Source: Heterotrichella gracilis (Eukaryota > Sar > Xanthophyceae > Tribonematales > Xanthonemataceae). Taken from it: a stretch of DNA of 64,000 nt. The stretch covers positions 18,947 through 82,946 of the forward strand of contig JAULBX010019300.1 in assembly GCA_032358255.1 (NCBI GenBank), read 5' to 3'. Shown here one piece after another: positions 34,601 through 45,372 of the stretch (position 1 is its first letter; each line of letters opens with the position of its first letter). The translations under genes were made by a program, and so were the position numbers. Under the pieces are notes generated by a model. The model had not been told where the DNA came from. It was given only the letters and a program-made list of their open reading frames with translations, and did not search any database.

Positions 34601-34828
34601 GCAGTGGGGGAAGCAATGAAGGGGTTGCGGGTCGCAATCGCAGCATTCAGCGCACATGCGCTGGGCCCCTATGCAGTGCGCGTGGAGCTGAGAGGGGCTT
34701 GCTGTGGTTTATCGGTGCTGGGGCATTACAATGGCACGCAGGAGGTGGCGCTGCCCATGCTGCGGCAAGTGGTGGCTGACATGTGCCAGGCTCTGGGCAG
34801 CTCCATGCCTGACTGTAAGCAGCACTGA
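31692..34828 (+). CDS. BUD23-type rRNA methyltransferase with long C-terminal extension
   Basis: Six exons: 31692-31841, 32102-32245, 32476-32671, 32951-33130, 33348-33922 and 34097-34828. They are in phase and give 658 residues. Residues 1-223 match BUD23/WBSCR22, the SAM-dependent enzyme that makes N7-methylguanine in 18S rRNA. The blocks are YYGTDEAQRYTDN, the SAM motif VLDLGCGSGLSSQVL, CDFGQGLPVRQGAFDAAVSI, SAIQWL and ALPHSNPARKHFMCLQKG. The normal family C-terminus (a Lys/Arg-rich tail of about 60 residues) is not seen. Instead the frame runs on for some 435 residues rich in Gln, Ala, Gly and Pro, starting CASWWVHHVLGPRRMGKK, without a domain I know. Exon 2 ends in a GC donor (CAG|GCAAGT). 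A separate downstream gene is an alternative, but no ATG or promoter signal suggests one. Confidence 0.75.
32841..32896. repeat. Short tandem duplication before exon 4 of the BUD23-type gene
   Basis: CTCCTCCGGTGAAGGTGTG at 32841-32859 recurs at 32875-32896 with three extra bases (CTCCTCCGCCGGTGAAGG...). It lies in the intron, ending 54 bases before the acceptor. Confidence 0.8.
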
Positions 34829-35713
34829 AGCTCAAAGAGCACTAGTAGTACCGTATTGTTTACAATAGCATACAGTGATGCCACCGTGTTAATAGCACAG
34901 TTGCACACTGCAAAATCACTGTCACAAAGGACCACGTTGTGTCCCATGATGGACAGATGATCTCCCCGGAGCACATTTTGTCGAGGTGCACCATGCCAAA
35001 GACTTGGCTCTAAACTCGCTGCAATGATCGCATTACATCAATTGATTTAGGGCCTAGACTCCCTGGGAGGGTGGGCCACCAGTTGCCGCAAATATATATA
35101 GAGCCCCACACCCACACCCACGGCTGTGGGCTTGTTACATGTCTCATTCCATGAAAATCCTCTCAGACTAAAACAAAGCTCCATGTGCTGCAAGTCCACA
35201 GCTAAGCTACCCCCTCCCCCCTGAATGCTAAGTTGACCATCCCCACCCACCCACCCAACTCACCCCTGGCTTTGGGGTGGCAGATCCCTCAGCCAAAGCC
35301 GCAGCATGTGCTGACATGACCAACCCCCAACCTTGCGCATGGGCCATGTGGCCTGGCGCATGCGTAAATGGTTGATCCCAAGAACTATCACTGCTGTAGA
35401 ACGTGCTGAAATAGTCACCCTTGCTACGCTCCCCACCCCCGTCAACATGGCACCATTGGCCAGCTGATCCCAGTCATCACACAGGCCAATCCCAGTCAAC
35501 CTGCCGCCGCCTCAAAACTTGCAACACAACCCGCCCCCATCAGCTTGTCATCGCATGGCGCAACCCCAGCCACCATCCGCTGCCTTGATACTTGCTTGTC
35601 CAGCTGATCGCAGTCAGCGCTGGGCAACCCCAACCACCATCCACCGCCTCAGAACTTGCTTCTCCAGCTGATCCCCAGTCAGCGCTGGCCAATCCCAGCC
35701 ACCAGCCACCGCC
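34829..35713. other. Intergenic between convergent genes
   Basis: This holds the 3' flanks of the BUD23-type gene and RsfS. The right third is a degenerate 65-bp tandem array that continues into the RsfS stop codon. TTACA at about 35129 (TGTAA on -) may serve RsfS. No exon is supported. Confidence 0.45.
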
Positions 35714-35745
35714 TCAGAACTTGCTTGTCCAGCCCACCTCCTTGT
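35455..35745 (-). repeat. 65-bp tandem array including the RsfS stop codon
   Basis: Units begin at about 35590, 35654 and 35720, each with CTTGCTT(G/C)TCCAGC. The first two continue with CAGTCAGCGCTGG, CCA(C/G)CCACCGCCTCAGAA. Two or more older, decayed units extend left to about 35455. The unit's CCTCAGAA is where the RsfS stop codon lies (35714-35716). Confidence 0.8.
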
Positions 35746-37716
35746 CCTGCTTGAGGAAGGGCAGGTCAACCTCCTCTGCTGTGGCGTAGAAGCCCTCAAT
35801 GTCGTAGTACTCGCGCTGCTCCGCTGTCAGAACGTGCACAATCACGCCGCCGAAATCCAGGCACTCCCACACACCCCTGCAGAAGTGGGACAAGGCACGT
35901 GAGTGGGGCGCTGCGTGCTGTGCTGCATAGGATTGAAAAGGCGTGCGATGTGACGGGTTCCGGTTTGTGCAGATCCGTGGATGTGTGCTTGGATTGGTGT
36001 TTTTGTGCGTCGCCAAGTGTCGGGCAGGGTCACTGTGGTGGATTATGCAGCTGCAATTTACAGTGTGAGGGTGTGTGCGATGTAAGAAGCAAAGCCAGGG
36101 GTGCATCTGAAATGTCATGCAGAGGGCGGGTGTCACATCGTGCGCTGCAATGGTGCTGATCCTGGTCGTTGCCCTGCCTAAAGCATAAGCCCCGAACCAA
36201 CGCCATGCAAGCGGTGCAGCAAATTGCACTGCAGCACAGTGCTGTGCCCCACAGCCCAGTGGAATGAATTCGCAACGAACAGAAGCGTGAACTGCTAGGG
36301 TTTAGGGTTTAGGGTTTTGAGGGTGTCCCACTCACTTCCCAGGGGAGGTGCCCATGGCCGTCCTGTCCCACCGCTCCGCGGCTTCCTTGCCCATCCTGGC
36401 AAGCATGGCCAGCAGCTGGGGCCGTGAGAACACGCTGACAAACACCATGTAGCTGGTCCAGTACACCAGGGGGGCCACGTCGAGCACCATGATTTCCTCC
36501 CCTTTGGTTTCGTCAGCCACCTTGGCCAGGGCGATGGCAAACTCGCGGTCCACGTCGGGGCCGCTGTCTTCTGCGAGGGATTCTTCGTCGATGTTGAAAC
36601 GTACCGGGAGCTCCTGTGTGGGAGGGGGGTGGGGCAAGGTGAGCAGGGGGGCGCCTGCCTCCAGTTGGGGTGGGGCCATGGTGGCGGTCAGCTGTGCATA
36701 GTGGGCGCCACAGTTAAAACCACGTGCAGCTCCGCTGAATGGGCCATGCTTCTGGTTACTATGGTTTGTGTAGGTCGTAGTGTGGACGTGGGCATGAGGG
36801 CGGTGTGCGCTGAGGGGGTGAGCATGGCGTACTGGCTTAGGGTTCTGTAGGGTTGGGCTAGGGGCGTACAATCCCCTCGTCGTCGTCGTCCTCGTCAACA
36901 TACGCGGCACTCTCCACAGCTGCTGCACGCTGCTGCACCCTGCTCCACGCTCCGTGGAGGGGCTTGGGAGCACCCTGCACAATAAAACACCACTGGTGAG
37001 CCATGCCACTGGTCAGGCATGCCAAGGCATGGGAGTGCGCTGATGGGGTGCGCTGGTGCTCAGGTTGTGCAGTACCTTGCATATTCCGGTACAACCTACT
37101 ACAAAGTGACGGTCATACGTTATACGTGGATACTGATTACAGGAGGGAGCAGGCACCACGCATGCATGCATTGTTGTTACCTACCCTTTGCACCACTGAC
37201 TGGCCAGTCCATCGCCCACTTGGCCCATGCAGGAGCCTGCGACTGCTTGAGGCTGCTTGTGAGCTCCCAACTCCCCTGACTGCTGACGTATGCATTGCAA
37301 AGGTTGTGTGTTTCCACTGAGGTTATGTGGCGGTGTTGTCACCACAAGGCAACCCAGACTCCGCGAGCAACAGATAGGAGCTGACAAGCGATACCGCTTA
37401 AGTGTGTAGCCAGGGACACCTAACTAGGTTTTAGAATAAACAACTAGCAGCTCTGATAGTCCCAAAAGAGTCACGTTACCAGCAGCCGTATTGCGTGGTG
37501 CCCAGAAAAACGATGCCGGTGGCCACCGTACAGTAATGCGCACGAAGAGACAACGTGTGGAATGCAACAGCAGCGTTGAGTGAGAAAGGAAGCCAGCTTC
37601 GGTACAAACTGTCGAGAATGGAGCCATCTGTGGCTAGAAAAGTGCTGCCAGGATGCCGCCAAGTTAAAAGGTGGGCTCCACCTACAGGGGCGGCCGGTGG
37701 CCTTCAGGTTTTCCAT
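35714..37716 (-). CDS. Ribosomal silencing factor RsfS / Iojap, organellar
   Basis: Four exons on (-): 37716-37480, 36974-36870, 36613-36336 and 35876-35714. They are in phase and give 260 residues. RsfS binds uL14 on the large ribosomal subunit and blocks subunit joining; the plant form (Iojap) acts in plastids. The core runs from FAIALAKVADETKGEEIMVL through VYWTSYMVFVSVFSRPQLLA to ECLDFGGVIVHVLTAEQREY and YDIEGFYATAEEVDLPF, matching plant Iojap closely. The first exon is a Ser/Arg/His-rich presequence typical of organelle import. It is assigned from splice phase and composition, so it is less certain than the core. An acidic linker (VDEDDDDEG) precedes the domain. The stop codon lies inside a tandem repeat. 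The gene is head to head with the EGF-RING gene, 406 bp away. Confidence 0.87.
36295..36319 (-). repeat. Telomere-like run just inside a donor site
   Basis: TAGGGTTTAGGGTTTAGGG on (+) equals (CCCTAAA)n on the gene's sense strand. It starts about 17 bases after the exon 2 donor of the RsfS gene. Confidence 0.75.
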
Positions 37717-38122
37717 GTCGAAGAACGCCTAAAATTGGACACAACCTTGCTATGCGCCCCAGAACTTGTGCTGTCAATTGTGACTTTGACGTATTTCTAC
37801 AACCAGCTTGTGTCAGCGGAACTTTATCGCTGGAATAACCCCCATCTCGGTGACAAGGGATTGGTGGGAATCCCCACACCCGGGTGTGCTCCGGGTGAAT
37901 CGGGGTTCGCCTGTTGTGCAACCCTTGCAAGTTGCTTTGGATTGTAGTATACCAGCCAGATGTAGGCGTTGGACTTCCTTCACTCGCTTACATTAAAAGA
38001 TAGGGACGCCTGTTCCACCACACAGCTCAAACGTTGCGGTTTTACCTTCCGCTGCAAAAGGTTGGCTATCTGTCACACAAAACGTACTGGAGGAGCTGTG
38101 ACTAGAAACCACTGCTGCAACC
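37717..38122. promoter_or_regulatory. 406-bp divergent promoter, RsfS and EGF-RING genes
   Basis: The start codons are 407 bases apart on opposite strands, so both core promoters must lie here or in the leaders. No TATA box stands out. Confidence 0.4.
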
Positions 38123-41100
38123 ATGCCGCCTTCAGCACGCGTTGCCTCTCTTTTTTGCTTGGTAGCTTCCCTAGCAGTGTCCAGCGTGTTGGGGGCAATT
38201 CCACAAACTCGGCCAGGAAAAGCCTGGATACCCAATACAGCTATACCAACAGGGGTTCATGGTGTTCAGTCCACGGGCCAGGCAGGCTCTGGGAACAGCT
38301 CCCAAATCTACGACACAACAGATGTTGGTAAGTGTGGGAAAACTGCATGCCACCCTGCTTGACAAACCCTGCTGCCTGCCAACCCCTCCTTATCACGGAA
38401 TTGCTCTTATCATGCTGGTGTGCTTTCAACAGGTGATACAGGTTTGGTGCAACTGCGGTTGTGCGAGTGTGAGAGGGGGAACGGCCCTCCCAACGGCCTC
38501 TCCTGCGACAAGGAGGGCTGGTTTGTATCTTCCTTCGAGTATGTGGGCTCCTGGGTAAGACATCTATCGCTTCTGACACTCCCTGTCCTTGCTGTTGCTA
38601 TGGTGGCACCTCTAGCCCCTCATTTTTCTAACAGCACGTTGACTGCCCTTTGTTGCTTTGCAGCTGACAGGAGGGGGATTGGTCCCCTTGTCCCACGCCA
38701 TTTGCTGCCGCCCCTGCTTGCCAGCCGAGCTCCCACCCCCACTGGCAGAGGTTGTGGGCGCAGATAACAAGCCCATAGCGCTGCTCAGCTACGGCTGCCA
38801 CCCATCCATAAACCCACTGCCCCAAAAGCTGCACTGCGAGTTTTCAGGGGGCAACATGGTCCAAGGGTTTTCAGACGCGCTGGCGGTCAGCGCAACCCTG
38901 GACAAGTACTATCCAGTGGAGGCGGTGGACTGCTGCACGCCATCCCTGCTGCTTGCTTCCGGCGATGCGGTACAGCTGGAGCGGTGCGACTGCGTGATGT
39001 CCAGGGATGTCAACTGCGGGGGCACCAGCACGCACCGCGTCCTGTATGGCTTCAGCCAGTTCAGGTAGGGAGGCACTCTAGGAGGATCTTTACACCCCTT
39101 GTACGTACATTGCTTATCCAAGTAAACCTGGTTGCAGCACCAGCTGCTGCAGGCCCCTTCCTTGAGTCCGATAATTCAACTGGTGTCGTATTGTTTGTTT
39201 AGGGTCGGCCGGGGCGGTTCCCTGGTGCCTGTGGCTCCAGCCCAGTGTTGCAAGATCTGCCTTCCCCCAAAGCTGCCCCCTGTGCAAACCTGCCTGGGCC
39301 TGAACAACTGCCACGGCAACGGCTACTGCCACATGGGCGATTGCCAGTGCTTTGATGGCTGGCTGGGCTCGGACTGCTCGCAGAAGGTAGGGTTTAGGGT
39401 TCAGGGTTGGAACCACAGGTTTAGGGTTTAGGGCCTGACACTAGTGCATGATTGGAGGAGACGCAGTGGAGTACTGCACCGCCGCGAAATGCCGCACCTT
39501 GCATTGTCCCCCGGCCAAATTCCACTATGTTTGCCGATTAGTCACCATGCGTCGCCTCAAGCCTGTGGGTAGTTTAGATGTATGTGGTCCAACAGTACAG
39601 CCAGATATCGGTCAGTCTGCACAGCTTGCATACCTGCTCTGCGTTGGGCAGGCCGTACACCATGTATAACCGTAAAACAACTACATCCTTAGCAGCATGT
39701 GAGATCACCATTGCCAGCGGCACCCACTCCTCGCTGTGTGTGTGCCAGGATGGCGGCGGCAACGACACCCTTCCCCAGTGGCTGCTGTCCCTCATCATCC
39801 TGGCATCAACCGCCACGCTCTGCCTGCTGCTGTTCATCGTTGGGCGGATCATGCGCATCTACCGCGACAACATCATAGGTAAGAGCATGCGCAGCCTGCA
39901 GCGCACCTCTTTATGCCTGGGCGGTCATGGCAGCAGGGCCTGTCAGTGGAGGCAATGGGGTCAGTTGCGGGCAGGAGGCGTCCAATCCTCTTGGGAAGCC
40001 TCACCACATTTGTCTTGCAGGGTGTGGTTGACAACATGCGATGCGGATGCAAAATACCGCTGTGGGCAAACATGCTTGTTCTGAAGAGTGCATGGACCCA
40101 CCTGCATGCGCTTTGCACCCACCTAGTACTTCCGCATGCGGCCGCAATCATGCTTGCAATAAGGGCGCTCATGCTTTCCATGGTACCATACCTCTGCATT
40201 TGTTTTAATTGCTAGTGGTTGGTCTTTGCCTGCTGATCGTGTGTTGGTTTGCCTTTGTTTCAGCTGACAACGAGGGCCAGCAGCTGACTGAGCCGCTGCT
40301 GCTGCGGATTGACGGTGACGAGGGCAGTGTGGGTAGCGAGGACACGACTGATGATGAAGATGAATGCAATGCGGATGATGAGCCGGCAGGTGAGGCCCTC
40401 CTGTGGTCAAGTCCAGGATCACATGTGCTTCTAAATGTACCATTGCAAATGCGAGTACAATTCAGAAGAGCAGGAAAGGTTATATAAATTAATCTATATG
40501 CAAAATGGCAATGACGTGTGTTACACATGCCCTGTGTACTGTATGGAGTCTTGCTGCTGGATTCATCTGCATGCATTGCTCATATGCCAATTTGTCAAGA
40601 TGCACCCACACCCACATCGCCAAGGAGTGCCGCCGTATGGATACTCATAGCACATGGCACCTGATTGCACTTGCGCCAAAACACGCCGCCCAAAGTCACA
40701 CTCAGAGCTGCTGGAGGAAGGCCAGTATGTGGGCTGTGGATGCACAAGTCCATCATGCATGCCCCACGCTTACCATTCTATCTGGTAAGGTGGCTGACTC
40801 CCTGGTCGCTGGTGCAGGGTTACAATATGAGATGCCTCGGCGGGGCCCTACCCTGAGCCCACCCAATGCAGAGGCTGCTGTTGCTCCAGGGCCAGGCGGT
40901 GCTGCTGTGGTGGAGGGGACGGTGCGGCATGGGGTGGCGTATCAGGAGGTGCGCTAAGCCGGTCGCCTGCTTGTTGCTGTGAAATTGGCGCTGATGGATT
41001 CTGCACCATGCTATGTTTCCACCACCTTGAAAAGAAAGGAAAGCAAATCAAGGACACGAATAATGTGGCACAGCATGTATGCACAGCCCCATTACCACCC

Positions 41101-41782
41101 TGCATACTTTATTTCACACCAAGGACGTATTACCTCCTGGACTAAACTTGAATGTGACAACCTGCATCACACTTGGTTGTATCGATGCTACTTATGCTTC
41201 TATACATTGTGGTGGCAAATGGAGTTTTGGTTCCCCTTGGCGATCACAGCATCTGCGACCACATCAAGCTGTCTTTGCCCAACACATCGCGTGGCAAGCG
41301 TCAGCTTAATGCATGGTGTCAGACTCTGCAGAATGCATGGAGCTCTCATATTTCCATGCTAATCATTGCAAGTGGCATGGGTGCAGGCCATGGGCAGCGG
41401 GCCAGCGCCGACCGGGGCAGAATCACACGCGATTGAGGGACACGTGTCCGACGGGGAGGAAACAGAGGTTGACAGCGGCAGTGATGACGAGATCCAGGAG
41501 GTGCAGCCGCCATCGGGGCTGCGCAGCCCCCCTCCCCTGCCCGAAGGCGAGCACCCCCTTGACAAGGAGGAGGGCGCCAAGGAGGATGAGGAGGCGCGGG
41601 AGGAGGGGGATGGGCTGCTGACTGCGGTGGACTGCAGCGTGTGCATGTGCCGCCCCGTGCAGGTGGTGGTCATCCCCTGCGGCCACGCGTGCATGTGCCG
41701 CAGGTGCAGCAGGCGGCTCAGCAGGTGCCCCATCTGCCGCAAGGAAATTGTGCGGCGACAGCGCCTGTACCTGGGCGGGTGA
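38123..41782 (+). CDS. Membrane protein with EGF-like ectodomain and cytosolic RING finger
   Basis: Eight exons: 38123-38327, 38433-38554, 38664-39064, 39203-39386, 39749-39878, 40264-40389, 40818-40948 and 41387-41782. They are in phase and give 564 residues. Residues 1-24 are a signal peptide (LFCLVASLAVSSVLG). The Cys-rich ectodomain ends in an EGF-like unit at 273-301 (six Cys; NCHGNGYCHMGDCQCFDGW). A single membrane helix spans about 316-337 (LLSLIILASTATLCLLLFIV). The cytosolic part is acidic. It ends in a RING at 516-550 (CSVC ... PCGHACMCRRC ... CPICR) of the MGRN/LUL type, with a hydrophobic VRRQRLYL tail. It is probably a membrane-bound E3 ubiquitin ligase responding to something outside the cell or in an endomembrane lumen (inference). 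An exon-like piece at 40700-40787 with a good donor does not fit the phase and is left out. Confidence 0.85.
39387..39433 (+). repeat. Intron starting with telomere-like repeats
   Basis: The donor after exon 4 of the EGF-RING gene reads GTAGGGTTTAGGGTTCAGGG, so the splice site itself is part of a TTTAGGG-type run. A second run, GTTTAGGGTTTAGGG, follows at 39418-39432. Confidence 0.8.
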
Positions 41783-43001
41783 AAGCAGCAGGGTGTGCAC
41801 TTGCGTCTGCCAGCTCTGTGACAGCCTTGAGTGCTATGTACTTGTCTGCTTGTCCAAGTACCTATTGCTTTGCGCACAGACTTTTGCTTTTCCCCTGTAG
41901 CTTTGGGTATGCTACATGGTGTTGCTGCTGGGAGCCTTGTGGTTCTATCCTGTTGCAACAGCTGCTACCACTGCGCGTGCCTGCCTATCTCAGTGCTTAA
42001 TGACCAGTCCCTCTCTTTTGTACAATATTTGTATACAATGCGTTTCCTGACTTCAGTGCAGTGCAAGATGTCACACTGGTGTTGTTCGGCCTGCCATGAT
42101 TCAGTGTTACTAGGCCAGTAGCGCTGTGGGAGTGGCAGTGGGTAGGGCGGTTGGATACCGTTGTCTACCAGGCTGTGCACTTCTGAGTGCACATGATCAT
42201 GCCAGATCTGTGGTTCTCTTTCTGTTTCGTTCACAATGGTGTCATTTGCTTAGCTTTTCCCGCGTTCCCTGGCCTGCCACGATGCTACGGCCTACATGTA
42301 CATGTGTAACTCCGCATCAGATAGCATTGCTGTGCGTCCCCTTCCAGAAAGGACCTTTTTTCTTTCTTTTTGTCCTGCCACATTGCCAGTAACCTGTCAC
42401 TGTGACGGCGCCTTGGCCAGATAAGCAAGGTGAACAAGTTGTACAAAATTAATGATATCATTTTATATAGTACAATTATTGCAACCAATCTGAATGAGCA
42501 ACTAGCAGGCCTGCAGCAGCTGAGGAAGGTATCGCGCGCCAGTGCCGCCCATCTCCGACGGCCGGTACTTGCTGCGGGTCCTATGTTATAAACAAAAAAT
42601 AGCTGCTCAGTGAGAGCCTAGGCCATGGCGCCTAAGGCTTACATCTCGCTCAACGATGCAATTGGCCCAGGCCAGACTCTGTGCGCCAGCCTGGCAGTGA
42701 TCACTGACAGTGCATTTATTTTTTACCATCATAATGCTATAAAATCAGATTCCAGGCTGGGATTTAATTTCCTGATACGAATTCTCATAAGGAATTATTT
42801 CAGACTGCATGCACGATTTGCATGGCAAAGGAGGGGTCACCACATGAACACGCCATATCGATGAGGAGTAATAGATAGAAACAAAGTCCTCAAGGAGCAT
42901 CAAGTACAAAAAGACTAGCTGGCTGGCAATGTCAACGGTCAGTTGGCTTGGTGGTCTGTATTCTGTACTTGCAGGCTGCACAATGCTTCCAAAGTTTTAG
43001 C
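41783..43001. other. Intergenic between convergent genes
   Basis: This holds the 3' flanks of the EGF-RING and RWA genes. A short copy of the dispersed repeat core (GCTGTGCGTCCCCTTCCAG, then a T-rich tract) is at 42329-42375. No coding exon is supported. Confidence 0.5.
42329..42375 (+). repeat. Short copy of the dispersed pyrimidine-tailed repeat
   Basis: TGTGCGTCCCCTTCC followed by a pyrimidine tract with TTTCTTTCTTTTTG. It has the same core and orientation as the copies near 3541, 3735, 27470 and 59490. Confidence 0.5.
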
Positions 43002-44676
43002 CTATACGGCAACATAGACATTGAGCAATGCGGCTGACAAGAAAAAGAGCCCCGCTGCAACCCCGATCATCATGATTGTGTTCCTCAGCAGCATCTTGTT
43101 GTTGTCGTGGGGCACAAACGCGGTCTTCAGGTCGTTGGTGATGGTGAACAACCGCCGTGACACCACCACGTAGATGGCTGTTGTCAAGAAGAAGTTGAGC
43201 AGCGGGTAGCCAGGGACGAGTGTGAGCAGGGACTTGGGCTGGCCATCTGGGATGTCGGTCCTCATCCATATGTGGAACTGGCCGATGTAGGTCTCCAGCG
43301 TGATGATCCCCAGCCAGCCGTACAGTCCCAGGGAGTAGGACCGCATCTCCGGGAGGATGTTCCGCAGGATGATCCACAGGGTGATGGGGATCCACGATGT
43401 GTATGGGTGCAGCTGGTTGTACTCCAGCTTGGGGAGCAGGAACACATACTCCACCCACAGGTAGCCCGCTGTGAGGCACAGCGTGATGATGAGCGTCTTG
43501 ATCAAGGCCTTGGTCCTGATGGGGGCGTTGCCAACCCACTGCAGCGCCTTGTCGCAGTAGGGGTGGAGGAAGGCGCACAGCATGCCGTGGATCCACACGT
43601 AGCGGTCCAGCGAGGACCTGAAGTACCACTCGTGCAGGGAGTCCCCGTCAGGCTTCCTGGGGTCTGTGTAGCCCATGAGGAAGGCAAATGGCCCCCAGAT
43701 GGTGTAGAACACCGCCTTGATGTCCCAGCACACAAAGACCACCACCAGGGAGCCAATGATCTTGCACAGCACGCCGAATCTGCTCTTGTTGTACTGGTTG
43801 CCGATGCCCAGGCTCGCGTAGACCAGGACGGTGTACAAGGTGTGCATGGGGCAGATGTAGTAGAGCATGTAGCTGTTCTGCAGGATGACGCAGGCGAAGA
43901 ACACCAGGAAGTTCAGCCGCCACATCATCTGCCCAAACCGGCCGATGCTGAAGTCCCCGGTCTTGTAGTAGTAGTGGAAGTTGCCATAGCCTGTCATCCA
44001 CACGTAGGCTGCAATGAACACGCGGATCGCGTTGTATATCTCCTTGGCCTCAAAGTAGTGGTACAGCAGGAACAGAACCTGCAAGTTAGAAGCTTAGTCA
44101 GCATATGGTAGGGGTGGGTTGCAAGTGGGTGAAGCATCACAACCTTGTACTGTCAACCACCTAGCTACACCACTGTACCTGCATCCACCCCTTCCACTCC
44201 TCTGTTTGGTCCCGGTTCAACAAGCTTGAGGTCCGTGACTTCTTTAGGGAAACGCCAAACGCCACTGCTGTCAGGAGTGTGTACAGGAAGGTGAGCAGGT
44301 CCCTGCTGTAGCTCTTGGGCCCCTCCTGGAACACCTCTGTGCGATCGGCCACATAGAACCACAGCATGAGGAACCCAAACTCCACGATGGACCGCAACGT
44401 GGGCTTGGCATCAAACAACGCCTTGTTGTCCAGCTTCAGGCACTTGAAGAACTCGTTGTTGACGTAGGACAGCGGTACGTCAGGTGCTGCAACCTTGACA
44501 TGATCTGTGTCCTTGCCATTCTCCACTGTCAGCAGCGCGTCAGCCTCTTCGCTGATGACGTCGCTGCTCTTGCGGCGACCCTTGCAAGTTTTGCTGAAGA
44601 CCTCTGCCCACGCCCACAAGAAGCTGGCCACACCGAAAGCGATGAGACAGGCAACCTGGCCAGCAGTAGCCAGCAT
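43002..44676 (-). CDS. RWA-type O-acetyltransferase, Cas1p 10TM domain
   Basis: Two exons on (-), 44676-44179 and 44078-43002, join in phase 0 and give 524 residues. This is the usual length of plant REDUCED WALL ACETYLATION proteins, Golgi membrane proteins needed to O-acetylate wall polysaccharides. An N-terminal helix (VACLIAFGVASFLWAWAEVF) is followed by a loop and about ten more membrane segments. Cas1p-domain motifs include RVFIAAYVWMTGYGNFHYYY, GPFAFLMGYTDP, LHEWYFRSSLDRYVWIHGM and LGLYGWLGIITLETYIGQFH. The GDS-type catalytic ectodomain found in fungal and animal Cas1 proteins is absent, as in plant RWAs. The second exon is long (1,077 bp), unlike the small exons of its neighbours. The conserved GNFHYYY and ETYIGQFH blocks make the family assignment firm; the glycan substrate in this alga is unknown. 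Confidence 0.93.
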
Positions 44677-45372
44677 GGTTGCTCAAGTTTGGCCACCCCC
44701 CTAGCTGTGACCGATCGGGCCGAGCAACGTTATGCTTAATACGATCCACTAAGCTGCAGCCTGTTGAGGGGACACCATAACGGGTGAAACAAAGTTGACA
44801 CTGCCTGGAGTACACATCAGTTGGGTACAAGGTTTGAAATTCCACAGAGTCAAGTTGCGACAGTGTAGGCGGTACAACTGGTGCCGACACGACACGATCC
44901 GACAGCGGCTGGACGAGCTGCACGAGATCTAACCCGTTTTGTGTCCAGCAACTGCTATAGCAACCCACGTTAAGGTAGAGGCAGGCACCTGTTTGCACAA
45001 CCCACATTATTTTATGCACAGGTCTCCCCTCGTTTCGTTTCAGTATCTACAGGCCCAGTGCATGCACCCTCTAGTCGTTTATAACTGAGGAGGCGCTACA
45101 GAAAGGGCTCAAAAGGCTTGAACTTAAAGATGCACTTGCTGGGTATTGTGGGCGACTCCTGCAGCTTCGTGTAGTCTGCCATGGCCCCCTCTTCTTGGCG
45201 GTGATGTGGTAGTGGTTTTTACAGTGGTAGTACCCGCAGCTTTGAGTGAAGAGAACCAGTAGCAAGCGAGGTTTATCAATATTTGTATTGAAGTATTGCC
45301 CACTTCTTGCATCTGTTGTCCCCAAGACCACGCAGCCAGGTGCTTCCGTTTTGAACGCCCAGTGACATCGCC
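44677..45372. promoter_or_regulatory. Divergent promoter region, RWA (-) and ZnT (+)
   Basis: 696 bp lie between the start codons of the two membrane-protein genes. There is no exon, and no element I can name beyond orientation. Confidence 0.35.

Noticed and set aside
40700-40787. Extra exon of the EGF-RING gene (GQYVGCGCTSPSC) with donor GTAAGG
   Set aside because: Its end phase does not match the following exon and would create a stop. The model without it is in phase throughout.
43002-43629. 210-codon (-) frame overlapping RWA exon 2
   Set aside because: It is a frame-shifted shadow rich in Pro, His and Arg. The RWA frame is conserved.
43272-44111. 279-codon open frame on (+) opposite the RWA gene
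   Set aside because: It is an antisense shadow of a GC-rich, codon-biased exon. The (-) frame encodes an unmistakable 10TM Cas1p domain.
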